A program made the translations under genes and the position numbers. DNA of 55,504 nucleotides from positions 1,007,308 to 1,062,811 of the forward strand of contig BFEA01000247.1 in NCBI GenBank assembly GCA_003427395.1, read 5' to 3'. How positions within the stretch are numbered: position 1 is the stretch's first letter; each line of letters opens with the position of its first letter. Positions 10,600 to 22,486 of this stretch are shown here, one piece after another. The DNA is from Chara braunii (Eukaryota; Streptophyta; Charophyceae; Charales; Characeae). The notes below the pieces were generated by a model that worked only from the letters and a program-made list of their open reading frames with translations, made no database searches and had not been told where the DNA came from.

Positions 10600-11790
10600 C
10601 TAGCGACCTTGTCTGTGTCCAGCAACAGGACCAGACCCTTGCGGGGGTGAATCCTCGCTAACTGTTGGCTCCTGGCCCATGACCTCTGACACCAACGTAT
10701 CTGTCTTGGCCTCCCCCTCCCTGCTTTTGTCTTCCTTCGCCAGTCCACCCGGATGGCTTGTCTCAGACCTTGTTTGAACCTGAGTTTGATTTCTTGTTCT
10801 GAAAACGGTCTCTTCTGGAACCTCGACCTGTTTCCAGATCCTCTTGGATACTGGGCATTCCCACCAGAGGTGGCGGCACCTGGTACAACCCAGATTAACC
10901 TCCATGCCTTTGCTGAGTAGCCACACCGCCAACGGGGTCACCATCAAAGAGAGGAGCTAGAGAATGCTTACTTGCTTGCCGTTCGGGAGGGAGATCAGAG
11001 CCTTCCACAGCCTCTCGAATTCTGGTTCTGCATTCATGAACTCGTCTCCCCATACCTCTTGCCACCGTGAGGTAGCTATCTGTGCTGGCTATCGGAGCAG
11101 GCCCGTGGACTGTTGGTATCCCAGAGCTAACGAATAATCCAACAGTCTGAGGGGGGGCTCCTCTTCCTCCCTGCTGGCCCACCCCCATGTCAGCGGGTCA
11201 ATGTTGAGCTGGTGCAGGGGGACCCTGCCTACCCAGGTTAGGATACATGACACCGGCCTTCTGCTGTTGGTTTCTACCACACGAACTTGAGCCGGGTTAT
11301 CCCATTGCATGATGGTCTGATCTTCTATCCAAGCCCGGGTGTTGAATGGACCTGAACAGCGCCATCTTTCTACTGTTTGGAATCCTCTGGGGAGAATTTC
11401 GTTCACTTTCCACAGCACGTTCTCTTCCGTCTCCAGTTCTGAGACGTAGCAAGTACTGGGAGGGTCCAGGCCTGTGGGATAGCGGCGATGACCTGCCCGC
11501 CAGTGCTCCTCCATGCGTTGCAGCCCTCTGAGTTTCCTTTACCTCTGGCAGCGGTCTCCATCCCCCTAGTATTAAGCACCACAGATCTTCAATCTGGGCT
11601 ATAACCCGCTTGACCCATGACTGGCCGAATGTGCCCGTGGAGCCGTCTGCAGGGAAGGGAGCTGAATTCCGGTTGGTGATGCGTGGGTTTTCGGACAGTA
11701 CCTGTTTCAACACGTCTTCCTTGGTGGCTGGTGGACTCTGCACATCCGTTGGGATTCTCTTCCAAGCTTTACGGACTGCCTCCCAAAAGT
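10600..11790 (-). pseudogene. LINE ORF2, C-terminal region with zinc knuckle
   Basis: Minus-strand frames in three overlapping pieces (11743-11297, 11514-11089, 10947-10600) continue the LINE whose reverse transcriptase lies upstream at 12.5-14 kb. Near 10.87 kb the frame has GCTRCRHLWWECPVSKRIW, the Cys-rich zf-RVT-like pattern at the end of many plant LINE ORF2 proteins. Between are Trp- and Arg-rich stretches typical of the post-RT linker. At least two frameshifts divide it. It is separated from the RT part by the repeat block at 11800-12545. No A-tail is obvious beyond 10600. Confidence 0.65.
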
Positions 11791-11799
11791 TGGATTTGA

Positions 11800-12213
11800 G
11801 CTTTTTCTATACTCTTATTAAAGTGTAAGCCGGGCGGCCAGTTTTGGGAAAACGGCATTCCCTGTTGGGCCCGCGGCGTTGTGTGGGCCACACTGGCTGG
11901 GGGGGTCGCAAAAATCCAGGCGCACGTTCGAATACAAGTACATAGCTGCAGACTCTGAGTTGTTTTTTTTCCTTTTTTTTGGCATCTTCTGGCGCCACGT
12001 GCAGTTGGTTGGTGGGCTGTTTTGTTTTTTGCTTGGATTATGAATGTTAAATGGCAGTGTTTATTTCCAGGTTCTAGTGGAAGATTCATTCTGATTTTGC
12101 TCATCCTATAGATGGAAGTAGCCTCTCTCTATCTCTCTGCGCGCATGGCTGGACAGCAGTGTATATTTCCATATTCTAGTGGAAGATTCATTCCGATTTT
12201 GCTCATCCTATCN

Positions 12214-12286
<73 letters not shown>

Positions 12287-12545
12287 TTTGCATCTGACAG
12301 CTCCTTGGTCCATATTCACACTGGGATTTATTTTCAATGTATCTGTCCATTGCGGTGTATCCTCCTATGTTCTTGCGGAAGATTCCTTCTCATTTTGCAC
12401 ATTGGCAGGCTGCTAAGTTTATGCATACAATGCGACACATGAAAAAAGAAAAAAGAAAAAAAAGTGTGGCAGTGTATATTTCCATGTTCTGGCTGAAGAT
12501 TCATTCCGATTTTGCTCATCCTACTCACACACACACAGACCGACA
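11800..12545. repeat. Repeat block inserted into LINE ORF2, with (TC)n
   Basis: Four copies of a ~50-base unit (ends near 12106, 12212, 12410 and 12525) share TTCCATGTTCT and GAAGATTCATTC...TTTTGCTCATCCTA, with a 69-base (TC)n at 12214-12282 preceded by an N at 12213. A related piece (TTCCATGTTCTAGCGAAAGA) occurs at 25014-25036 inside the TTAA-flanked element. LINE coding sequence resumes on both sides, so this block was inserted or expanded after the LINE arrived. Limits are approximate. Confidence 0.65.
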
Positions 12546-14080
12546 TTGCCACGCTTCCTGCCCTGTATAGGCAGGACTGGGGCGCTGCTTCGCTGCGCTG
12601 AGTCCACTTGTTTTGCTAGAGGATGATTTGAAGAAGGATGCCCAGACGTCTTTTTCCCTTTTCAAGCCCCAGTAGAGCATCAGGATACGTTCTGCCAGCA
12701 CTACCCAGTGCTCTGAAGGATCTCTTGTGGCTACCTTTGCTACCCATCCTCGCAGCTGCACCTGGTTCCTGCGCGCGGGGTCCAGCAGCCCCAAACCCGC
12801 GCAGGGAAGGTGAGCGTGTGCAGCACGATTTTGGAGATGAAACCCTCATTGTTTTGAGCTCGAGGCTTTCATAGGGAGCGGGCTATCAGTCTCCTGATGG
12901 GCTTGAGAACGCCTGCTGCAATCTCCCTCACCATAGAAACAAACCACAGGATGGAGTACAGGGCAACATTGGTGACAAGGGCTCTCCCTATGATGGACAG
13001 GTGCCACGGCGTGCCCCAAAGCCTGAGGCGATTTGTAATCCGCTGCTGAAAAATCAAACGTTGGGAAGAGGCACCCACTTGTAGGCTGACCATTACACCC
13101 AGGAATCTCTCTTCCTCTCCGTTCTCCACTCTCTTCATCCCCCATTCAACCTTGGGATCAAACTGCACTAGTAACAGGTAAGTGGATTTGTTCCAATTGA
13201 CCGAGGCCTCCGAGAGGATAGAGTATTCACACATACTGATTTCAAGGTGGACAGCGATACCTCCAATTTTTTGCTGACAATGAAAAGATCGGCCGCTAGA
13301 GCCTTGACTCTGCATTCTTCGCCGTTGTGAAGCTGCAGCCCCCTGATATCGATTGGGATGATGCCTGATCCTGTTTAACAACACCTCCATCTGCAGCACG
13401 AAGACTGGAGGAGCCAGTGGACAGCCCTGTCCGAGTGATCTCGTCAGTGGAAAAGGCATGGATAGGTGACCATTGATCATAACTGCAGATGAAGCGTCTA
13501 TGTATATGGTGATGATCCAGGCACATAAGTTCACTCCAAACCGCATCCTCCTCGACATGGTGAGAACGAACGTCCAGCCCGCCATGTCGTATGCTTTCTC
13601 CAGGACCGCTACTTCTCCCTCTGCACTACCTCGAAGGTCTTGATCGCAGTCACAACGTTGTTGAAGATTGAGCACCCTTGCACGAGGGCCCCTTGATCCT
13701 TCCCACCAAGTCTGGAAGATACTTGGAGAGGTGGTGAGCTAGTGACTTCGCCAAAACCTTGTACGAAACATTCAGGAGTGATATAGGGCGCCAGTTCCTC
13801 ACTTCCGCCTTGTCACCTTTCTGGAATAGAACTGTAATTGCTCCATGCATCATGCCTTTACCCAAGTCACCCCCTACTAGGATTTCGTTAGAGATCGACT
13901 AGCTGGGGCCTGAAAACTCCCCAGTTAGCGACATAGAATTCAACCGTTAATCCATCCACTCCGNCTGAAAACTCCCCAGTTAGCGACATAGAATTCAACC
14001 GTTAATCCATCCACTCCGAGGTACTTCCTTGTTGCCATGGTCTTGATCGTCTGAGATAGCTCCTCGAGAGTGAGAGGTCT
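12546..14080 (-). pseudogene. LINE ORF2, reverse transcriptase region
   Basis: This is a non-LTR reverse transcriptase, which would copy LINE RNA at a nicked target. In order on the minus strand: GVDGLTVEFYVANWGVF (near 14.0 kb, the usual RT entry motif); VRNWRPISLLNVSYKVLAKSLA (near 13.79 kb, RT block 1); EKAYDMAGWTF (13.6 kb, block A with one of the expected Asp residues); MINGHLSMPFPLTRSLGQGCPLAP (13.4 kb, the RS..QGCPL block); then, near 13.29 kb and in another frame, AADLFIVSKK where ADD is expected; VNWNKS (13.2 kb); GLLDPARRNQVQLRGWV (12.78 kb). Frameshifts at ~13.65 and ~13.3 kb and the changed ADD motif show the copy is dead. A 54-bp duplication around an N (13910-14018) also breaks it. 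Confidence 0.85.
13910..14018. repeat. 54-bp duplication across a single N
   Basis: 13910-13963 and 13965-14018 are identical 54-mers separated by one N at 13964. Inside a conserved RT segment this looks like a gap-closing error where two contig ends overlapped but were joined with a placeholder N. Confidence 0.9.
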
Positions 14081-14343
14081 GTCAAGATCCAGCTTTGCAA
14101 AGTCTGCAGCCTCACTGTGGTATCATCCCACATATCTGATGAAGTGGAGAGATCAGAGTTCACGTCGTCCAGCGGTGTCCTGGTTGAAAGGATGTCTTAA
14201 ACTCGCATAGTGAAGCATGCCTACTGCTGTGCATGCTGGCGGAGCTGACACGTCGAATGGGTGCTTCAGTGCAATCATATGGTGCTGTGTGCGGCTCGAC
14301 AGTAATCTCTGGAAGGTTTCCTTCGACATGTTATCGTGCGTTT

Positions 14344-15268
14344 TTATTCCCTACTCTCTGAGCTGGTCCATCTGCTTCTCCTCCTGCAGGTTATCCCATT
14401 CCGCCATCCTTCTTTCTCGTTCTGCTGCCCATAGGCCCCATACCATTGCATAGGGCCCTCCATGCGGTCCTCTGATTCTTCTACCCTCTTCTTGCAATCC
14501 GCTTCCTTCTTATTCCTTGCTCTGGGTAAGATCCTGGAGACCACATCTAGCACTCCGGATGTGATGGCAATGCCACCATCTAACCACTCTGCTGTTGAGC
14601 TGAACAGTGGTCTTGTACTTTCCCAGCAGGAGACGTGATCAGACAACCACTGGTTCACCCCTGGCACCCCCAGGATCTGACTGTTTACCCGGAAAAAAAC
14701 CCTCCCCCTCTCCATACCCAGGTGTAGCCAAATGTCTGCAACCCTCTTCCCTGCACTTGCGGAGCCATACTTGGGCATTGGGTGTTCCATTCAAAGTGGT
14801 CAATTGGCCTGTAGGTACCTCCTGGCATATGGTAGAGTCCCCCTGCTTCTGGCACCATCTGTGTTTGCCGAGGGTGTTCCTGCCAGGGCCAGTGTATAGA
14901 TTTACCGGGACCCTGTCTTGTACTAGACTCATGCGTTGGTACTCGATAAAGTTCCCTGGCCAATCTCTCCTAGGGACCCATGGAGGGATCAGGGACGAGC
15001 CTGCAGCCGGTGCGAAGTCTTTATTCCAATGAGCTCCATGAAGGACGCCCCCCTGTGGTCTCAACTCGCCGGGTCCGCTGGCTTGTGGCTGGATCAGGTG
15101 CCTCTGTGAGAACAGCCCGTCTACTCTTCTCCCTGGTACTGAGCCCTGAGCTGAGCCCCCCTCGCGTGTGTGCAGGAGCAGGCTACAACCTGCGTCATTC
15201 TGTGCATTGTGTATAGGAAAGCCCAGTGGTGAGTGCCCTTGTGTTCTCTGATTCTGGACTTCTGACAT
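14344..15268 (-). pseudogene. LINE ORF2, endonuclease region
   Basis: Upstream of the RT on the minus strand lies what should be the AP-type endonuclease domain that nicks the target. The clearest mark is QILGVPGVNQWLSDHVSC (near 14.65 kb), carrying the SDH triad found at the end of LINE endonucleases. The linker to the RT (to 14344) is Lys/Glu-rich. Further upstream (14.7-15.27 kb) coding potential is spread over at least two frames and I could not place the other catalytic motifs. Identification rests on SDH plus its position between ORF1 and the RT. Confidence 0.6.
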
Positions 15269-15303
15269 ACGTACATCTGGTCTGGGGACTGCATTCGTCC
15301 CTC

Positions 15304-15901
15304 TCAGCTCCTCTGTGTCATCCCTCGCAGCTCGGATCTGGTTCTGCAGGTGATCACGGTAGCGAGCTTTGTGGCCACCCTGTCTGCCTCTGTTCCCCCC
15401 TTGCCCCTCTTCACTCTGTTTGTATCTCGGACAGTTTCCTTCAGTGTGGTAGCACCACGTACAGTGACGGCATTAGTCGGTGTACCGTGAGACTGCCTCC
15501 ACCTTCCACGTTTCCCCCTTTGGAGATTGAATGATGAGTTCGTCGTCAATCCTGGGACGGGCTTCTGGCGGCACGTCAAATTCGGCATTCATTAGCTTTG
15601 GCCTGTCCCTGCCATATTCCGGAGAGTGCATCTCCAGGAATTCTCCAAAGATTCCTTTGATTGCTCCTGCCAGATAATAGTAAGCATCCAACAGAACCCT
15701 CAAGGCTATAATCCAGAATCTAGTCTCTGCTTCTTGAATCCTGATGTCCTGCATCTCTGGCTTGGACAGTCTTGGTTCAACCAAGACTAAATATTCGTCT
15801 GTCCCCAAAGTAATCTTCATCTCCTTTTGCTGGATTAACCATTCTGCGATTTCCTTTGCCCTGGCAACGTACGACGTGACATTTGGGCCTTCAGATTTCA
15901 C
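15304..15901 (-). pseudogene. LINE ORF1-like protein with CCHC knuckle
   Basis: A minus-strand frame runs from 15901 to 15473 and continues past one stop. It contains ALRVLLDAYYYLAGAIKGI and FDVPPEARPRIDDELII, resembling the DUF4283-type domain of plant LINE ORF1 and related gag-like proteins. Directly after the stop comes CRHCTWCYHTEGNC (about 15.43-15.47 kb), a perfect CX2CX4HX4C zinc knuckle, then a Glu/Gly/Arg-rich tail. ORF1 proteins bind the LINE RNA. The order ORF1, endonuclease, RT, C-terminal knuckle from 15.9 to 10.6 kb is that of one element. The start is unknown because nothing recognisable lies upstream. Confidence 0.65.
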
Positions 15902-17693
15902 TCTGCCTCTCCTTGTTTCTGGATGGAACAGCCTCTTTGCACAATGATGTAATTGATTTGGTTGGGCTTAAAAGAATTAGCGTTTGGAAAAAAAAAGCTG
16001 CAGTAAAGGGAGCAGGGAGGGACGTGAAGGGTGATAACTTCCGATGCTCGTCCCGTCAGGATGCACTGAGACACGCACGATGACAGGTGCATGATCTGTC
16101 CCAGAACATGCAGCTGTCCAGGGTGGTCCTGGCCGATGCAGAATCGATGGGAGCGTACCCGCTTGGTAGTGGCTGAAGAATGGTGCACTAGTGTAACTGT
16201 CATTCTATTTGAACGGATCACGAGTTCAAATTCTGACGGATAAAATTTTTGCCGGTCTTTTCCCCCCTGTTGAAAAGAGGAGGAACCACCACAAGAGGGG
16301 AATCCGTGAAAACAGAAGAAAAGAAAGAAAAAGGAACCAGAAAATGGGGATCCGTGGAAATAGTCTTACGTTGGAGAGAATCAAAAGCTCCGTAAAAGAA
16401 AAAGAGAATTGGATAGATTCAACAACTTCAATCAACGTGTTGATTGAATTTGTTGGTTGTACGGTCGTGATATTGACCTGGTGGCCAATGATTGAATATC
16501 AAATAAAAGGCGTGTGAGCCCAGCCGCCCCCAGCGCACTTACCCCGTGGACTGTTACTGTGACAAGTTTTTTTACTTATGTGACAAATTGAACCGTTTCT
16601 CGGTGTTTTATATGTTTTTGGGAGGATGGCCGGTGGGCTGCACGCTCTTCATGATGTTCTGTGCAAGTTTACGTAAGAAAAAAAACTTATCTGACAAATT
16701 GAACCGTTCCTCAGTGTTTTTTATGTGTTTGGGAGGATGCCGGCGGGCTGCGTTCTCGTCATGGTGTTTTATATGTGTTTCGGCGGGCTTGTCCCTCCCG
16801 AAATAATTATTATGATGTGTTTTTGAAGAGTTGATGGAGTGGGTAAGGTTTGGTGTTCCTGAGGAGTTGTTTCTGTGGTGTGTATGGACAGAGCTGCACG
16901 AGGGGAGGACGCGGGACCTATCATGGGAGTCAGAAAGGGAGATGTAGAGGTGCAGGAGCAGAAGCTAGTGGATGCCTCTTCAGCATCTTCTTCCTCTTCT
17001 TTCGCAAAGGAGAAAGAGCATATAGAATGGTGGATGCAGGTCAGTGTAAATACTAACTAGTAAACTTGCATTGCAAGTGGTCGTTCATTGTTCTTACTGT
17101 GGCCCTGGTGCTTCCAGTGTCACAGTGGGAAATTGGCCCCGTTTAGCTCAGGCTGGGGCATTGCCAAGCAATTCTTAATCAAAGTTTTGGTCAGATACAG
17201 CAGGCAGGCAGGCAGATTTTTGAATGTCTCATTGTCTTTGCTTAAAATGTTGGGTGGGAGGGGCGCGGGGGGGGAGTGGGTGGTAGTGGTTGGGGGGGAA
17301 GTGGGCAAAGGATAATACAGTAGGCAAAAGTTTGCAGGACATAATAGGCCGTTCATGTTTGACAAAGGACGGAATTAAGCCGATGAGAATGCACCTGGGC
17401 ATCTGGACAACCGCGAGGTAATCATGAAATTGGGCTGCATCGGTGCATGCCCGTGCATTCTGTCTGACCAGGCTACACGGAACACAAGGCACCCTCGCCA
17501 TGACTGTATCAGACTGGAAAGATCGCTTGTGTACATGCTTCTGTACACTCATGGTTGGGTACATTGTGTTCGGGGTAGAACGATATTAGTTCCTGTCCTG
17601 ATGTGAGCGGGCTGCTCATGTACTTTCCTCCTCCTGTGAAATGACCACTGCTGTTGAATGCAAGGGCTGTAAACAATGCCAAATTCATTCATT
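15902..17693. other. Anonymous non-coding sequence with an imperfect duplication
   Basis: No gene recognised. Segments starting near 16576 and 16692 are ~85-base imperfect copies (TGTGACAAATTGAACCGT / CTGACAAATTGAACCGT, then GTGTTTT and GGGAGGATG) with a 116-bp period. A B-box-like AGTTCAAATTC lies near 16210. G-rich low complexity occurs at 17260-17310. Confidence 0.45.
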
Positions 17694-18317
17694 TGTTATG
17701 ATCCTGGCCAATTTCGAGATACATATTCATCAGATAGTACAATGCCGTCCACTTGCGAAAAGAAATGAATGAACTTGAGAGGAGAGAGAGGGTTAGAAGA
17801 AGAAGAAGAACTAAGAAAGAAGAAGATGATGTACTCAACCATAGACCAATGAGAATGCTCTTCTTCTTCGCCAATCACTCTCCTCGTGCTTTTCGCCTCT
17901 CTTATTTACACAAGAAATAATAATACAATTTTGAATGGCTGAACCAGAATCAATGTCCAAATCCCTCTTCTACTGCAGGTATCACATGAGGTCCACCATA
18001 GCCATGGCCACCCTTCTTCCTCCTTTGTCCAAGGCCGAGGCTATGGCAGACTACTAGGGGCTGGCCCTGATGTCCAAGGGACAACCCAAAGCAGCTATGG
18101 CTGCCCTAGCTCAAGCCGCCATGCCAGACTCTGCCCCAAAGCTTCGTGGTGTAGCTCTTCCCCAACTGGGGTCTTCCTGCTGCAGCGCCCACCAAGGTGA
18201 TAAAGATGGCAACCACCATAGCCAGGTAAGTACCTTTGGCGCTCCTCCCTCCTAGTCCCGGTCTTCTCCCTCCTCCTATCCTTGCTCCTCCCCAGCAGCG
18301 CTGCTGAATGCTATCGC
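17694..18317 (-). repeat. Chromovirus A 3' LTR, distal half (split by the giant element)
   Basis: Read on the minus strand, this continues the LTR that starts at 41162 and stops at 40505. It is collinear with the last part of LTR B (about 51.8-52.49 kb): GGTTGTCC with GGACA, CATGGCTATGGTGGACCT, a CTTCTTCTT run, TTTCATTTC, and the end CATAACA (LTR B ends TGTAACA). TG and CA termini are present. The 22-kb giant element separates the halves, so it inserted into this LTR. Confidence 0.85.
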
Positions 18318-18729
18318 TGTCGGTGCTAATACCCTTACAAGGGTATCCGCCCTGTTTTTTGCAAGCGACAGAAAATAAGTTTGGTTTAAAGTTTAAGTAT
18401 ACCGCGGTAGGCGCAGCAGTGTCTGTGGTTTACATTGACTGAATAATTGACTAGAATAGGGAGTGTGTGGGCGTGCAGGTTTAAGGCGCGCGCATTTTCT
18501 TCGTTTGATGATGATCGAAAAGCCTGCGTAGTTGCCGACCAAGGTATTTCTGATTAAACTAGGATTACCAAGGTTGTCTCTTGATTGGTGCGCTTGCCTG
18601 TGACTTGTGCATATGTACGGAGGATGACATCAACAACAATGTGGTTTTGAAAATGTATCGGTAGATCTATGCGCCGTGCAGTATCCGCTTGTTTAGGCGT
18701 CCGTCAAAAACTAGACCCAGCCTTGGGCC

Positions 18730-18785
18730 TAGCACTATTGGTTACGATGTCGGACTTTCATCAAAGGGATTCAGGGTTCGAGGTC
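18730..18785 (+). other. tRNA-like segment within giant LTR
   Basis: TAGCACTATTGG (18730-18741) fits a pol III A box and GGTTCGAGGTC (18775-18785) fits a B box at tRNA-like spacing. Between them is GGACTTTCATCAAAG, which resembles an anticodon arm with CAT in the loop, but the arms do not pair well. The 3' LTR has the same block with one change in each box (TAACACTATCGG, GGGGTCGAGG). Probably a tRNA-derived relic, not a tRNA gene. Confidence 0.45.
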
Positions 18786-21700
18786 GGTGAGCGACGGTGC
18801 GGGAGTGTAGGAGTGGCGCGAAGGAACCGCGGGGTTGAGAGTCCGATGAGGCTATCTCCTATGGTTTTGCTGCCACGACGCCGAAGCTCTTTCCTTACCT
18901 TATGGTTTTATTGTCCTCTGGAAATATTATTTTACCTTTATTTTTAATCTCATTTTTGTTTGACCTCCTCGAGCAGCGTGCGGTACCAGGATCGATGGTG
19001 GTTAATGTACATATGGGCAGGTGAGTGATTCCGCCCACGAGGTGGAAGAGACCTTGGTGGCGTGAGCCCTTTGCGGACGTGCCGGCTGCAGGCCGCAAGT
19101 CCGCTGTAGGAGGTTTGACTATGAGCATGCGAGTTGGACCCGAAGGAGGGTGGGTCTTATCCTGGGGCAGTAGCGAGGGGCGGCCTGGAACATGGTGAGG
19201 AGGCCGCAACAATGCTGCGGAAGGGTTGCGAAGTGCAAGGAAAACCTCCCCACACTTGGTCATCAAAGTTCTCATTTGAATATTTGATGCTATCACCAAG
19301 AACGACACTAGGCCCCATTTCACAAAGCCTATATTGCCGGTTGCGCCGCGAGCCTCGCACCCTCTACCCCGTCGTGATGCCTAGAATCGTACCGCTCTCA
19401 TGCGGGGGCCGTGCGCGAGGCAACCAGCCACTGATGGGGCTGATGGACTCGGGTAAGTGACTTGTTATACGCGCAGTCGTCGAGGTATTCAAGCTAACGA
19501 TTAATCGGGCTCCTACTAGAACCAGGCGGAGAAGGAAGGAGACAGACTACGAAAGGACGGGGTGGTAAGCGACAAGGGAGCAGGAAGAGAGAAAGACCCC
19601 GGACGCGCTTCGCGCCAGGGTACATTCGATGTTGAAGATGGCGAAGAGCTTGCAGAGCTCGGTTGGAAGTAGATAACTTGGTCGTTCCTTAGTCAAATCG
19701 ATCGAACGAAAGGGTAGAACTGGGATTTTCAACCCGGGCGAAGTGGTTGGTGAGGTCAGAGTTTTAGTTAGTGAAGTCTCTTTAGAGTTAGTAAGGAAAA
19801 AAGCCGCGCAGAGATGAGTGAACAAGCGGGTATGGATGAGAGGAAAAGTGAGTAATTCGCCCGATTCTCAACGAGATCGGGCAAACCAAGACTCGATTCT
19901 GGGGTTATGGAACCTTGTGAAACGATTGATGGAATCAGAATTGGGAGTAAGTGCTTAGTGTATGTGGCATGACGTTTAGAGGCTGCGCGGTGCATAAGCG
20001 GGGATGAGCGGGAAGGATACACACCTGGGCTTTCTTCTCGGAGATGATCCATTCTGGTTTGACGGAGCGATCGTTGTTGTTGCTGCCTTTTTTGCTGCCC
20101 ATGGCATGCTGCCTTGTCGCTTCCAACCTTGGTTGATCTAGCGCTGGTTTGAAAGGAGCAACGATCGAGGGAAGATACATTGCGATTGAGTGTGGCAAGA
20201 TAGAGGCAACGTTCAACAAAATCGGTGTGAGAAACTTGTTTCGAAAGGAAAGGTTCAGACGACCGTGTTTGCCTACCCGTGGGACCGTAGCCATCGCCCT
20301 TGTGAGCGAACTCGGTGTGTGCTCGGATCGGTTTGCGATCCTGAAAGAGGTAAATGAGAAGGGGAATACTTACCTGCTATATGTATTCCCGAATCCGAGT
20401 CGAGAAGTCATTCTTCTTGAGTACGGGAACAGCGGCAGGGAAGTTGATGTCGAGCGTATCTGTTGATACACTGGTGGAAAATTTCATTCTGAGTCTGCCC
20501 GTTTTACCGGTAGAAGGGGCGTAGTTCAATCTCTTTCGTTTCATGGTGACTCGTCGCGCCTGCATCTATACTTCGGGAGTACTCAAGACCGTGCTTACAG
20601 ATCCTACAAGGGGGGGGGGGACATGTACCAAGTTGTATTGTGAGTCAAGTGCTTTGAGAGAGAGGGACGGGCAAGAGCAGTCGCAGCCAGGTGAGAAGCA
20701 ACAAGAGCACCGGTAGGTGCAGCACACGAGAGAGGGAACGCCTGCTTGGCTGAGGCCGTGTGCAGAGCCCTGCACCACGATACCTTGCGCCAAACTATAG
20801 TTTAACGAAGCTTTGTCTTCAGAATTTGAGCGTGTGGGTGAACGCTTGCGATTAGACATATGCCTTCGAAGTTCAGTCCGTGCTTCGGTGACTCAACTTG
20901 TGGACTTCGAGTAACAACCCGACCGTGCAAGTGCAGCTTGTGGCTGCTAATAGGAGTGAAGGCATGTAGCTGTGTCGTCACCTGCAACTAATTGAGTCGA
21001 ATGCTGTTGCTGATGAACTTCATGGTTGTTTGTTGTTGACCAACACGACCATTGTATACTCGTCAGGCTTTCGTCGTGTTTCAACTGTATGAACTGAGCT
21101 TTGTTGCGCTGTGCAGTACAACCTTTGATATGGTTATCACGTGGAGTTTTGGTAGGTGTGGCATTGTGCTACTTGTGTTTGGTACTGCCTATTGGTGCAT
21201 TGCACTGTTGCTGCACACGTGTGGCAAACACACAATATTCAAGCTAAGACCTGTTACGGCCTCCTCGCGCTTCGCGTAAAGCACATGGGAAACGGTTGGG
21301 CTGTGAACAGGTAGTTTTCATTTCAGACTGGAGGACCGCCAGAGGGTCAACAGTTAGCAGTTTGGCGTTGGATTGACCAAGCTGCCGTGCTTTTAGGCCA
21401 TCATTGCGGGGCCCTCAGGCGATTAAAGGCATCAAGGCCCTCTCCTGCAAGTTGAGTCTGTCCCTCTCCTACATCTCGAGAGTCTAAAACCCCTTCTTCT
21501 GCCCATTTCAATCTAAGTCTAATCCTGGTTACGAGAGAAAGGCGGCAGGCGGGATTGCAACCCGTAGGACCGCAACAACACTCTGTGGGGAGTCAGCCCA
21601 TCGATTGCGGGAACTCTGTTGGAACTTAGGAGTAGTTTTGGAGGCAGGGAACTGAGAGGCAATCATTTGCTTTCCTTTAGTAAACCCTGTTATAACCCCT

Positions 21701-21919
21701 ATTTGTAATTCTTGCTATGTTTGACTCAGTATATTGTTTGCATCACTACTTTGATTTTCAGTTTGACTTTCAAGACACGATTCAGACTTTAGTAAGGGAA
21801 TGCATGTATAATGTCAGTTTCAATTTTGTTGTCTTTCTGAAAGCAGATTGTGGGATTGCTTCTGGGGGAAGGATGGGAGGAACGCAGTATTGCTTGTGGT
21901 TGCCTAGGTCCATCAAAGG

Positions 21920-22453
21920 CTGGGCAAGTCTCCATAAGTTCGGGGAGGCCCAGTGCTATGTTTATTCTAGAGTTGCCAGAATGACCAGACATGTTCCATA
22001 AGTTTGGGTGGTCTGGTTGCTCTGACTTGCGAGGGTTGTCTGTGGATGACTTTTTGGGGACCAAGCACTGTCCCATAAGTTTGGGTGGCTTGGTTTCCTT
22101 GTTTACTTTGTTTTTTTTTTTCAGTTTCTTTTGGGTTTGAACGAGGGGGTCTGAGCACGTTCCATAAGTTTGGGTGGCTCCACCTCTTCCTGCTTTACCA
22201 TTGAGAGAATAAATCGGGCACAGGACTAGACATGTTCCATAAGTTTGGGTGGTCTTGGTCCAATGCCATGCACATGCTGGAACCAAAAGGTTATAACTTG
22301 GCTATATTTACTACTGCTTTACCTATGAACAGGCTAGTCAGACACTGTCCTAGTACCTCCGAGCCTGTTTTTGCCGACCCTGATTTGCACTGCGCTCCAA
22401 GTTTTGCCGAGCCTGGGTCCCACTCCATTTCTTTATGGTACTGTCACGANAAN

Positions 22454-22486
<33 letters not shown>

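Noticed and set aside
19134-19460. 108-codon plus-strand frame found in both giant LTRs
   Set aside because: The LTRs are copies of one sequence, so sharing a frame is expected. Overlapping minus-strand frames are equally long and neither has a domain.
20149-20466. 105-codon frame in the 5' LTR and its partner at 35.4 kb
   Set aside because: No motif; the start and end differ between the two LTRs through indels, suggesting no coding constraint.
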